From: CAYJDR01 sp964368965
Lineage (GTDB): Bacteria; Chrysiogenota; Deferribacteres; Deferribacterales; Mucispirillaceae
Length of the DNA: 64,000 nt
Assembly (NCBI GenBank): GCA_964368965.1
Contig: CAYJDR010000003.1
Coordinates: forward strand, 45,008 to 109,007
Direction of reading: 5' to 3'
The translations under genes were made by a program, and so were the position numbers. Positions within the stretch are counted from its first letter, which is position 1, and every line of letters begins with the position of its first letter. Of this stretch, positions 8,820-17,663 are shown one piece after another. The notes beneath the pieces are model-generated. The model was not told the DNA's origin and did no database searches. It saw nothing but the letters and a program-made list of their open reading frames with translations.

Positions 8820-9432
8820 GGATTAACTTTGATAGTGCAAGTGTGTCTTCGTATACGTTTTCACTAGCGCAGATATACGATGAAATTGCAAGCCCTGTAA
8901 CGCCTGTTTGCAAGATGTCGCTAGCGTTTGCATAGGTTATGCCACCTATAGCGACTGATGGTAGCCTTAGTTGCTCTACGTTGCGCTTAATGCCTTCAAT
9001 CCCTATAATGTCACGTAGGTCTTGCTTCGTATTTGTTGGAAATGCTGGGCCTGTGCCGACATAATCAGCATATTTGTTAGCAAGTAAGCAGTCATCAATA
9101 GTGTTGCAAGAATAGCCGACGATTTTGCCACCCATAGTTTTTTTAACTATTTCGAGTGGCATATCTTTTATTCCAACGTGAACACCGTCGGCATCAACTG
9201 CTGATGCGATATCGCAACGATCGTTTATAATAAATAAGGTATCGTGCCCTTTCAGAAAATTCTTTATGCGTAGTGCATTTTCATACGTTGCATTTGCTGT
9301 TGCGCCTTTATCACGTAGTTGTATCGCAGTAACTCCACCAGCGATTGCTTGCTCGAGAAATTGCTCTAGTGGAAGCTTCAACATGTGAGTTTCAAGCACA
9401 AGGTATAGTTTGCAACGTTCTGAAAGTGCCAT
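8806..9432 (-). CDS. thiE: thiamine-phosphate synthase
   Basis: Joins hydroxymethylpyrimidine diphosphate and thiazole phosphate. A TIM-barrel protein of 208 aa with the family motifs in order: QLRDKGA near residue 37, FIINDRCDIA, DGVHVG, GYSCN, DYVGTGPAFPTNTK and VAIGGI. With thiL it makes the end of the thiamine pathway; no thiC, thiG or thiD is in the window. Three bases separate it from the carboxypeptidase gene upstream in the same direction. Confidence 0.95.
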   Translation of the reverse strand: MALSERCKLYLVLETHMLKLPLEQFLEQAIAGGVTAIQLRDKGATANATYENALRIKNFLKGHDTLFIINDRCDIASAVDADGVHVGIKDMPLEIVKKTMGGKIVGYSCNTIDDCLLANKYADYVGTGPAFPTNTKQDLRDIIGIEGIKRNVEQLRLPSVAIGGITYANASDILQTGVTGLAISSYICASENVYEDTLALSKLIHERI

Positions 9433-9435
9433 AAG

Positions 9436-10905
9436 CTACTCTGCTATCCTTACATAAAATACTGCGAAGTCGCTCATATCATCATGGCCTGCAACAACAG
9501 GGTAAACATTGCTTGTGCCGTCAACTGCATAGCGAGGGATTAAGCGCTTGTTAGGGAATGTAATTTCATGCCCTCTATCATCGCCTTCGTTATAGTAGTT
9601 AGTTAGTGGGTACCAGCCTTTGAAGTTGATAGCAACATCGCGTTCGCCTAAGTAGTTATGGATAGAGATGATTTTTAATGTATCTCCACTTTTTACATCA
9701 AGTGTAGTATCTTGGCGCACGTCGATGCTTTGCCCGTTCAGCTCAACTGTGAATAGCCAGCTAGTGTTTAGCAATTCTGTAGGAACGCTAGCTTCAGCAG
9801 ATTTGATATTTATCTTTATGTCGTCCATTATCTTGTTATCTTTCCTGAAAACAACAGCTGTAGATGTGTTCATAACGAACGGTTTGTTGATATCGTTTAA
9901 GGTGCCTTGACCTAGCACATCAACAGTAACGCCCCTTATATAATTACTATCAACATTAACAACACTAACTGTACTGCCTTTTTCAACAATAAGTGCTTCA
10001 CCTGCTTTCACTTCAACATAGTTTTCATTAACGATGAACGAAGCAGATTTCATGACAGGTTTAGCATTAACCACTTGCGGATACTCTGGCACGATATCCA
10101 TAATGCGCATAAACTCGTTCACAGAGTATGCGTGGTAGCGTATGTTTTTCTCGAGTGCGCTTTCGGTGAAGTTCATATTTTTAGAGCCTTCAACACCGAA
10201 CGCTGGCACACATTCATCAACTAGTGCAAACCATGTTGCAGATTTACGCATTGGTTTATGTGTTTCAGAGCTTTCTGTTTTAGTGTCAAATAGGTGTAGG
10301 TAGTGTCGCTCGTCATCTATCTTAGCGTTTACGTTTTCGATAACTTCACGTGCCATATCACCTAGCTTTAATGTAGTGTTATCTGAGCATGTGTAGGTAT
10401 CTTCATCTATGATGATAGATTGCCCAAATCGCTCAGGATTTCTTGTTTCGTCGATATATTTTGGGTTATGGTAGCCCCACCCATCGTGCATGTTTAAGAA
10501 TAAATCAGACTCACCGATAAGTTGCATAAGTTTTTTAACAACTTGGCCTTCGATAGTGTTTGGTGTTTCGTCGAAGTAGCGGTTCATGTCGCCGTCTATT
10601 CCCCTGTTATTTTCGATAACTGAGTATAGGTTTGCGCGTGGCACGATGATAAGGTTACCTTTTTCAAGTACTATGTCGGAGTATAAATCGGTTGCAAGGT
10701 AGCCACCAGGCTCGTCGCCTTGAATGCCACCGATGATAAGCATTGTGTTGCCATCTTTTCTGCCGTTGACCCTATATACGTCTAGTTCATAGTTTGTGCC
10801 TTTGAAGAACACTTCATGCACTGTATTGGGGCGCTCAACGGCGTATATCGGTAGTGCAATGAGTGCTGCAAGTATTGTTAATAATATTCTCACTGTGCCA
10901 CCCAT
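9436..10905 (-). CDS. Csd4/Pgp1-like peptidoglycan DL-carboxypeptidase
   Basis: A secreted zinc carboxypeptidase-like protein of 485-489 aa. Signal peptide RILLTILAALIALPIYA. The zinc site reads GIQGDE (about residue 60), then NMHDGWGY: Gln and Glu plus a later His, the unusual Gln-containing set known from Helicobacter Csd4, rather than the His-x-x-Glu of ordinary M14 enzymes. Csd4 and Campylobacter Pgp1 trim tripeptides to dipeptides and give cells helical shape. The C-terminal half has beta-rich domains as in that family. It overlaps the Csd6-like gene upstream, a partner in the same process. A GTG at 10893 with GGGTGG in front is a better start than the ATG at 10905. Confidence 0.8.
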   Translation of the reverse strand: MGGTVRILLTILAALIALPIYAVERPNTVHEVFFKGTNYELDVYRVNGRKDGNTMLIIGGIQGDEPGGYLATDLYSDIVLEKGNLIIVPRANLYSVIENNRGIDGDMNRYFDETPNTIEGQVVKKLMQLIGESDLFLNMHDGWGYHNPKYIDETRNPERFGQSIIIDEDTYTCSDNTTLKLGDMAREVIENVNAKIDDERHYLHLFDTKTESSETHKPMRKSATWFALVDECVPAFGVEGSKNMNFTESALEKNIRYHAYSVNEFMRIMDIVPEYPQVVNAKPVMKSASFIVNENYVEVKAGEALIVEKGSTVSVVNVDSNYIRGVTVDVLGQGTLNDINKPFVMNTSTAVVFRKDNKIMDDIKINIKSAEASVPTELLNTSWLFTVELNGQSIDVRQDTTLDVKSGDTLKIISIHNYLGERDVAINFKGWYPLTNYYNEGDDRGHEITFPNKRLIPRYAVDGTSNVYPVVAGHDDMSDFAVFYVRIAE

Positions 10906-12239
10906 GTTTCAGAAATGATCTGGAAGTTAGTAGGAAAGCCACTTAGAATTAAGGTTTTAACACCTATATCAGTTAGCGAAGCCGACGAATATTCTTGGAT
11001 AAAGCTAACAGAGTATCTGCCATTAGAGAGCTTTTTCCACTTGCGGTTTGATGCCCTGATAGCGATACCTGTATCTTGTGCAAAAAGTCGCTCTTTGTTG
11101 CTCATCCAGCTATTATAGTTTGCGTTTCCAGCTCTAAATTCTTGATTGTAGAAGCTTTTATAGCCTTCCATATCTTTAGCAGTCCATGCAACTAGCCACT
11201 CATCGATAAATTTATTAACCTCAGCATCAACGATAGGTGTTGAATCTTTTGCGAAAGTTTCTTCGTTAATCAACTGCATAGTTCCGTTATCGCTAAGCAT
11301 GAAATAGTAGCGCTTGTTTGTGTATGATGTGATATTCGGCGCTGCATAGAATAGGTTCGTATCAACAACATAGTTTTGGTTATCATCAGTGAATATTTTA
11401 GTGTTATCAGTTGTGATAGTGCGCTTTGGGTATGCGTTCATCAAGCTGATTTTTCTATCAGTGTATGCATAGCCACCGTTTTTTCTGTTGCCGAAATCTG
11501 GGTGGATGTGCGTTCTATATGTTTCTGCATAGCTTGTTGCCCACGAGTTTATGAACGAGTCGAACTTTGCAAGTGTTTCTGTACGGTGCTGTGCGTATTC
11601 ATCAGTTGTCATATATGTAAGGTTTTCAGTTATCAATACAGGGTGCTTAGCTGTGACAATCTCTTTAAGTGTTTCAAAATCTGGGTTAGTTAGTGCAACG
11701 CAGCCTTGAGTTTCCTTACGTTCAAAAACGCTATCATCACGCCCATGTAGCCAAATTCCGTGCCCAGTTTTCTTGAGCTGTCTGTCAATTTTGTTTGGGT
11801 AGTTTAGTGGTAGGCTACCAGCGCCGTAGATTTCTGCATATGGGCCATATTTTTTAACGAGCGATTTACCACTTACATAATCAACAATGTAATATAAGCC
11901 CTCTGGCGTGTTGTTATCACCCTCTATTAATTTATCTTTCCTGTTGCTACCTTGCATGATGTGGTCTGCATCAATGATTGTGTAGCTGTTGTTATCTAGC
12001 TCAACTGTGAAGAGTGATTGTGAGCCTTTTTCAATGACAACCATATTTAGCGCAGAAACATTATCAAGCACAATGTTTGCAATCACTTTGCCATCAAAGC
12101 TTGGTATAGGCAAATCAGTTGCAGTTGTGTTATCTGCATAAGGTGCGATATAAGCACCCGTTTTGTTATCTGCATCTTGTGCAAAACTAAATGTACATGT
12201 AGTAGCTAAAACTAGTGCTACTAATAAGATGTTACGCAT
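10890..12239 (-). CDS. Csd6/Pgp2-like L,D-carboxypeptidase (YkuD fold)
   Basis: A 449-aa exported protein (signal peptide MRNILLVALVLATTCTFSFA) with an L,D-transpeptidase YkuD domain in its first half. The catalytic region has HGRDDSVFERKETQGCVAL near residues 165-185, giving the His and Cys pair. Two NTF2-like segments follow (about 215-330 and 335-449), as in Helicobacter Csd6, where this fold acts as an L,D-carboxypeptidase turning tetrapeptides into tripeptides. Together with the next gene this would be the two-step trimming pathway that sets helical cell shape. An ordinary cross-linking L,D-transpeptidase is the alternative. Confidence 0.8.
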   Translation of the reverse strand: MRNILLVALVLATTCTFSFAQDADNKTGAYIAPYADNTTATDLPIPSFDGKVIANIVLDNVSALNMVVIEKGSQSLFTVELDNNSYTIIDADHIMQGSNRKDKLIEGDNNTPEGLYYIVDYVSGKSLVKKYGPYAEIYGAGSLPLNYPNKIDRQLKKTGHGIWLHGRDDSVFERKETQGCVALTNPDFETLKEIVTAKHPVLITENLTYMTTDEYAQHRTETLAKFDSFINSWATSYAETYRTHIHPDFGNRKNGGYAYTDRKISLMNAYPKRTITTDNTKIFTDDNQNYVVDTNLFYAAPNITSYTNKRYYFMLSDNGTMQLINEETFAKDSTPIVDAEVNKFIDEWLVAWTAKDMEGYKSFYNQEFRAGNANYNSWMSNKERLFAQDTGIAIRASNRKWKKLSNGRYSVSFIQEYSSASLTDIGVKTLILSGFPTNFQIISETWVAQ

Positions 12240-12245
12240 AATTGA

Positions 12246-13607
12246 TCACCATTCGATATTTTTACCGTATAAAAAGTATCTATCTAATTTATTTTTTAAC
12301 GTGTTGCCAGTATTTTTAGCATAGCCAACTGGTAGCCCGTTGCAAAACAGCAACACGTGTTTTTCATCAACTGTTTTTGTCACATCGAAGCCTTGCAAAT
12401 ATTTGATTGCTTCATTGTGTGATATTTCCACTTTATATTTATCGTCGACATTTGCGCCATATTCCCACACGAGTTGGCATGTTGGCTCAAGGTCTTTACC
12501 TGCAAGCCTATAGATGTTAAGCCCACGTCGCTTGAACCTTGTGCTAGCAAACAATCCACCTGATGACTCCATATAGCCACGCGATTCTGCTTCAAATATG
12601 TTTATGTCACAAGGTGTATTTATAAAGTATTTGCTGAAAAAATCAACCACTTTTGGTTCTAACTTGTTATTAATATATGAACTTTCTTCATATTCGCCAG
12701 TTTTTTTAAACATCGCCACGAAGAAGCCGTCGATAGTGTCGCTATCAGGCATGATTCTTGCAACATTTTCATCTATATGAGCAATGCCAGATAAACCACC
12801 ACCAGCGAAGTCGCCAGCTTTTAATAGTTCGATACCTTCTATATTATCGAGGACATATTTAACTGCAAGTTCATTTTCCTCAAGTGAAAGTGTGCACGTA
12901 GAGTATGCAAGCACGCCGCCTTTTTTAAGCGCTTTAAATGCCGATTTTAATAACTGATACTGCAACGCAGCCATGCGGTCTATTAGGTCTTGTCCCCATT
13001 GGGCTTGCACTGTTTTATTGCGGAAGATTTTATTTTCGTTACTGCATGGTGCATCTAATAATATACCATCGAAGCTTTCTTCAAACATGTCGCCTAAAAG
13101 CCTACCATCATAAGAAACAGTACGCACATTGTAACAGCCGTGCTTTTCAAGGTTGAAGTGTAGCGACTTTAATCTGTTAGATGATATTTCGTTAGCGATG
13201 ATAAAGCCTTTACGGTCGATAAAGTCTGATAGTGCGCATGTTTTTCCACCAGGTGCTGCTGATACATCGAGCATAACAGGGTTTTCAGGCATGTATGATG
13301 CTAGCAGCTGCGCAGGCACAACAGATGATGGGTTCATTATGTAAAAACCACCAGTTTGGAACGCTAATGTATTTGTTAAATTTTCTGCACCTTCAAGCAC
13401 TTTATATGTATCGCGGTAGCCATCAAGCTGTTTAAACTTGCAAACTGTTGATAGCTCTTGCAAATAATCCACGCCTCTAGTGCGGTTTAGCCTAAAGTGT
13501 TTGCTTTTTGGTGTTGATAGTGCTTGTTCAAACGCTGCGTACTTGTCGCCAAGTAGTGGTTTGTACATGCTTTCAAATTGTGTTTTCCAATCGTTATTAA
13601 TAGACAT
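12246..13607 (-). CDS. RsmF/RsmB-type rRNA (cytosine-C5) methyltransferase
   Basis: A NOL1/NOP2/Sun family RNA methyltransferase, 453 aa. S-adenosylmethionine motif LDVSAAPGGKTCALSDF is near residue 108-125; the first catalytic-region Cys is in DAPCS and the second in STCTLSLEENEL, the two cysteines of m5C RNA enzymes. The MNPSSVVPA segment before the SAM motif and a roughly 150-residue C-terminal extension with a PUA-like look favour the RsmF branch over RsmB. It is the first gene of the minus-strand run to thiL. The exact target base is inferred, not shown. Confidence 0.85.
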   Translation of the reverse strand: MSINNDWKTQFESMYKPLLGDKYAAFEQALSTPKSKHFRLNRTRGVDYLQELSTVCKFKQLDGYRDTYKVLEGAENLTNTLAFQTGGFYIMNPSSVVPAQLLASYMPENPVMLDVSAAPGGKTCALSDFIDRKGFIIANEISSNRLKSLHFNLEKHGCYNVRTVSYDGRLLGDMFEESFDGILLDAPCSNENKIFRNKTVQAQWGQDLIDRMAALQYQLLKSAFKALKKGGVLAYSTCTLSLEENELAVKYVLDNIEGIELLKAGDFAGGGLSGIAHIDENVARIMPDSDTIDGFFVAMFKKTGEYEESSYINNKLEPKVVDFFSKYFINTPCDINIFEAESRGYMESSGGLFASTRFKRRGLNIYRLAGKDLEPTCQLVWEYGANVDDKYKVEISHNEAIKYLQGFDVTKTVDEKHVLLFCNGLPVGYAKNTGNTLKNKLDRYFLYGKNIEW

Positions 13608-13674
13608 ACTCGCACATGATATTAGATATTGCGAAATATTGCAAGCAAGATAATGCTAAATTGCGAAATCATGC

Positions 13675-13695
13675 CACTATAGGTTACTTATAGTG
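13675..13695. promoter_or_regulatory. perfect inverted repeat between rsmF-like gene and dprA
   Basis: CACTATA (13675-13681) and TATAGTG (13689-13695) form perfect seven-base arms around a seven-base loop in the 221-base divergent spacer. Just upstream TTGCGAAAT-like words occur twice (13629-13637 region and 13661-13669). It may be an operator for one of the flanking genes; no T-run follows, so it is not a terminator. Confidence 0.35.
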
Positions 13696-13828
13696 TACAC
13701 AAAAAGACGATAGTGCATAAAAACACTTGCAAATTTCAGAACACACTCTATGATATACCTATCTGAGGGATAGGGGTAAAACAATAAATATATCTTATGA
13801 ATACCTTGCTTTAAAGAGCATTGACGGT

Positions 13829-14881
13829 ATGTCTGACCATATCATCAACACTATTTTAAACGCTAGGCAAACACTCAAAGACATTTTTTCAGCACCTCAA
13901 AACGAGCTGTTCTCGTATGGGCTTAGCCCTTTAGCCGTTACTATGATTAGTGGCAAACAGTTTGATAACTCATTTATTGACAACGAGTTAGAGCTAGCAG
14001 AGCAACACAACATATCAATAATCACACTAGAAGATAAACAATACCCAAAGCTTTTAAAGTTAGTGCAATCGCCGCCGCCGTTTTTATATGTGCGTGGTGA
14101 TATTTCGTGCTTGAGTAATTTTTGCTTAGGGGTTGTGGGCTCAAGGAACTGTTCGCAGTTTGCAAAAGATTTCACGTATGAGCTATCATATAAGCTTGCT
14201 GAAATCGGCGTGACGATTGTTAGTGGGTTTGCATATGGTGTTGATATCTCTGCCCACCGTGGCGCTGCTAAAAAGGGTGCTACTGCTTGCATATTAGGTA
14301 ACGGTTTGTTAGATATGTACCCGAAGCAACACGATAAATATATTGATGAAGTTTTAGTGAACGGGTGTTTCGTTTCAGAGTTTGCGCTAAACACGCCACC
14401 ACATGCTAAACTTTTCCCACAGCGCAACAGGATTATTTCAGGTGTTTCAAATGCGCTTGCAGTTATCGAGGCTAATAAAAAGAGTGGCTCGCTTATCACA
14501 GTTAGGCATGCGAAAGAGCAGGGCAGGTCGGTTTATGCAGTGCCTACTAGCCCATATGCTACACATAACGCATGCAACTCGCTAATTAAGCACGGCGAAG
14601 CACATTTGTTAGAATCTTATCTTGACATCGTGAAAGATTTTGAATATGACTTAAAGCTACTCGCTAACGAAACGGAAGTGGAAGAAAGCATGCCAACTTT
14701 TGAAAACGACCTAGAAAGGCGAGTTTACGAAGCACTTGTTATAGAACCACTTGACATAAACTCACTTTGCGTTAAACTAAATGTTTCGATTATTGAACTG
14801 TTATCGGTGCTAACTACTCTAGAACTTACTAACATGATAGTAAAAGCAGATAACGAAAAATATACAGTATACAGGTTTTGA
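13829..14881 (+). CDS. dprA: DNA processing protein DprA
   Basis: Binds incoming single-stranded DNA and loads RecA during transformation. The Rossmann-like core is clear: LGVVGSRNCSQFAKDF near residue 95, TIVSGFAYGVDISAHRGAA, ILGNGLLDMYP and FPQRNRIISG. A C-terminal winged helix follows (about 290-350). The ATG at 13829 has no ribosome site. The frame stays open upstream, and codons from about 13784 encode a DprA-like N-terminus (EYLALKSIDGM), preceded by AGGGGT at 13772-13777 but without ATG, GTG or TTG. The real start is therefore probably upstream and non-canonical. First gene of the dprA-smg-topA-trmFO run. Confidence 0.92.
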   Translation: MSDHIINTILNARQTLKDIFSAPQNELFSYGLSPLAVTMISGKQFDNSFIDNELELAEQHNISIITLEDKQYPKLLKLVQSPPPFLYVRGDISCLSNFCLGVVGSRNCSQFAKDFTYELSYKLAEIGVTIVSGFAYGVDISAHRGAAKKGATACILGNGLLDMYPKQHDKYIDEVLVNGCFVSEFALNTPPHAKLFPQRNRIISGVSNALAVIEANKKSGSLITVRHAKEQGRSVYAVPTSPYATHNACNSLIKHGEAHLLESYLDIVKDFEYDLKLLANETEVEESMPTFENDLERRVYEALVIEPLDINSLCVKLNVSIIELLSVLTTLELTNMIVKADNEKYTVYRF

Positions 14882-14884
14882 AAT

Positions 14885-15301
14885 ATGGATAAAATTGTTT
14901 TTGCACTAAACTTAATAGTGGATTTCATTGACTCTAATGAACTTATCACTGAAAAAAATATTAGTGACTACCTTGTAATATCAGGGTTTGACGACTATGA
15001 AATTAGGCAAGTTTTAGCATTGCTAGATATGAAAAATAGTGATACGCTTACGTGTTATCGTGCGTTCACAAAGTCTGAGGGGCATTACCTCACACAAGAA
15101 GTGCAAAACTACTTAAACAAGCTTATTTTATTAGGCGTGTTAGATATCTTCTCAGCAGAGGATATCATTGAGAAAGCGTTAGATAGTGGCGATTTGAAAA
15201 TACCTATCGAGCGCATTAAAGAGTTTGTACTCTGCCAAATTTTAGAAAAGTACCACGCATCACACGTTGATGAACAATATATAGACGAATATGTACAGTA
15301 A
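14885..15301 (+). CDS. smg: Smg/DUF494 family protein
   Basis: A 138-aa mostly helical cytoplasmic protein. I assign it by its position between dprA and topA and by the family pattern: an N-terminal hydrophobic helix (FALNLIVDFI), a middle segment (GFDDYEIRQVLALLDM) and a Q-NYLNKLILLGVL helix, followed by an acidic tail. The molecular role of Smg is not known. It starts three bases after dprA stops and ends ten bases before topA, so it belongs to their operon. Confidence 0.75.
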   Translation: MDKIVFALNLIVDFIDSNELITEKNISDYLVISGFDDYEIRQVLALLDMKNSDTLTCYRAFTKSEGHYLTQEVQNYLNKLILLGVLDIFSAEDIIEKALDSGDLKIPIERIKEFVLCQILEKYHASHVDEQYIDEYVQ

Positions 15302-15310
15302 GGAAAAGCA

Positions 15311-17662
15311 ATGAACTTAGTAATAGTTGAGTCAGCTACAAAAATAAAATCTGTCGAAAAATACCTTGGCAAAGACTACAAAGTCATGGCAAGCGTTGGG
15401 CACGTTATCGACCTGCCACCAAAGGAACTTGGCGTTGATATTGAAAACGACTTCAAACCTACATACACAACTATGGAAGGCAAAGAAAGAGTTATCGCAG
15501 GGCTAAAAAAGGAAGCAAAAAACGCAGATGTAATCTACCTCGCAACCGACCCTGACCGTGAAGGTGAAGCTATCGCATGGCATATCGCAGAAACTGTTTC
15601 TACAAAGCGTAACCCTAAACCACTTAAACGTGTACTCTTTAACGAAATCACGAAAAGTGGCGTTATGGCTGGTATCGAAAACCCTACTGACATAAACATG
15701 AACAGGGTAAACGCTCAACAATCAAGGCGTATACTTGATAGGCTTGTTGGCTACCTCGTTAGCCCACTTTTATGGCGCCCACTTAAGTACGGTCTATCTG
15801 CTGGGCGTGTGCAATCGGTTGCTTTACGCCTTGTTTGTGAACGTGAGCAAGAGATTGAAACATTTGTACCTGTTGAATCGTGGACTATCGACGGTAAATT
15901 TGACATAAAAGGCTCTAGCGAAAAAACATCTGGTGTGCTAGGTGCAAAACTAGATAAAATCAGCGGTAAAAAAGCTAACATTAAAAATGAAGCAGAAGTC
16001 AACGCAATCATCGCAGATATACCTAAAGACTCTAAGATATCATCTGTTGAAACGAAGGAAGTTAAACAATCGTCTGCTGAGCCGTTTAAAACTTCGCAAA
16101 TGCAACAAGATGCTATCAACAAACTTGGTTTCACATCTAAAAAAGTTATGACAGTCGCTCAAAAACTTTACGAGGGTGTAGAACTTGCTGATGGACCTAC
16201 AGGTTTAATCACATATATGCGTACTGACTCCACAAGGGTTTCGCCAGAAGCAGTGGCAGAGTGCGAAAAGTTTATCACTAACAACTTCGGTAGCGAATAT
16301 TTACCAAAGACAAAAAAAGTCGGCAAAAAAGCTGGCAAAAATATACAAGACGCCCACGAAGCTATACGCCCTACATCAGTTATGCGTACGCCAGCAAGCG
16401 TTAAAAAATATTTAGACAACGACCAATATAAACTATACAAACTTATATGGGAACGCTTTGTTGCAAGCCAAATGGCTGATGCAATCTATGACCAAACAAC
16501 AGTATTGATAGATGCTGATAAATATCAATTCAGAACGTCTGCACGTGTTATCAAATTTGCTGGTTTCACAAAGTTATACATGGAAAGCCGTGACGTTGAT
16601 GCAGAAGACGATGAAAACGATGACACTATCTCGTTTGGCGTTGAAGAAGGTAGCGCAAGCACACTTCAATCTACAAGCAAAAAGCAACACTTCACTAAAG
16701 CGCCACCTCGCTTTACAGAAGCTAGCCTCGTAAAGATACTCGAAAAAGAGGGCATTGGTAGGCCGTCAACATATGCATCTATCATTTCAACTATCGTCGA
16801 TAGAGAATATGTGGAGCTGAAAAAAGATAAGCGCTTCCACCCTACAGAACTTGGGCGTATCGTAAACAATATGCTTGTAACTAACTTCCCAAAAATATTT
16901 GAAGTGAAGTTCACAGCTGGCATGGAAAACGAACTCGACTTAATCGAAGAAGGCACAGAGAACTGGACAGACGTTTTAAAAGAGTTCTACAAAAACTTTG
17001 AAGTGGAATTAAATAAAGCGAAAGAAGGTAAACTCGCTAGCACACTTGCTACAAACATGACATGCCCAACATGCAACAAAGGTGACCTAACCATTAAATA
17101 TGGTAAGAGTGGCCCGTTTGTCGCATGTAGCGAATATCCAGAATGTGCGTTCACATCTGGCTTCGAGCGTGATGACAAAGGCGGAATAAAACTAGTTGAC
17201 GATAGAGCTATGCAATCAATAGGCGTTGCTTGCGAAAAATGTGGCAAAGACTTAGTGTTGAAAAATACTCGCTTTGGCGAAATGATCGCATGTTCTGGCT
17301 ACCCTGAGTGTAAGAATATCAAAAACTTCATGCGTACTGCTGAGGGCGAGATAAAAATAATCGAAAACGGCACAAAAGTTGAAGGCGATTGCCCAAAATG
17401 TGGCGGTGAGATGGTTGTTAAATCGGGCAGAAACGGCTTGTTTGCAGCATGTAGTAACTTTCCAACTTGCAGATCGACGTTGCCTGTAAAAGCTGATGAA
17501 AACGGCAAGCTAGTACTTGGCGAAAAGGAAGCAGAGCCAACAAGCAATGAAGCATGTGAAAAATGCGGAAAGCCTATGGCTGTAAAACGTGGACCTCGTG
17601 GCCCGTTCCTTGCATGTACTGGCTACCCTGATTGTAAAAACGCAAAGAGTATGAAAAAGTAA
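15311..17662 (+). CDS. topA: DNA topoisomerase I
   Basis: Relaxes negative supercoils by single-strand passage. 783 aa. N-terminal TOPRIM domain (NLVIVESATKIKSVEKYLG; acidic DPDREGEAIAWHI near residue 77). The catalytic Tyr302 sits in GLITYMRTDSTR. The C-terminal region has four zinc-ribbon repeats, each of the form CxxC...CxxxPxC, starting near residues 583, 640, 696 and 740. AAGGAAAAGC precedes the ATG. The stop is one base before trmFO, showing tight coupling. Confidence 0.97.
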   Translation: MNLVIVESATKIKSVEKYLGKDYKVMASVGHVIDLPPKELGVDIENDFKPTYTTMEGKERVIAGLKKEAKNADVIYLATDPDREGEAIAWHIAETVSTKRNPKPLKRVLFNEITKSGVMAGIENPTDINMNRVNAQQSRRILDRLVGYLVSPLLWRPLKYGLSAGRVQSVALRLVCEREQEIETFVPVESWTIDGKFDIKGSSEKTSGVLGAKLDKISGKKANIKNEAEVNAIIADIPKDSKISSVETKEVKQSSAEPFKTSQMQQDAINKLGFTSKKVMTVAQKLYEGVELADGPTGLITYMRTDSTRVSPEAVAECEKFITNNFGSEYLPKTKKVGKKAGKNIQDAHEAIRPTSVMRTPASVKKYLDNDQYKLYKLIWERFVASQMADAIYDQTTVLIDADKYQFRTSARVIKFAGFTKLYMESRDVDAEDDENDDTISFGVEEGSASTLQSTSKKQHFTKAPPRFTEASLVKILEKEGIGRPSTYASIISTIVDREYVELKKDKRFHPTELGRIVNNMLVTNFPKIFEVKFTAGMENELDLIEEGTENWTDVLKEFYKNFEVELNKAKEGKLASTLATNMTCPTCNKGDLTIKYGKSGPFVACSEYPECAFTSGFERDDKGGIKLVDDRAMQSIGVACEKCGKDLVLKNTRFGEMIACSGYPECKNIKNFMRTAEGEIKIIENGTKVEGDCPKCGGEMVVKSGRNGLFAACSNFPTCRSTLPVKADENGKLVLGEKEAEPTSNEACEKCGKPMAVKRGPRGPFLACTGYPDCKNAKSMKK

Positions 17663-17663
17663 T

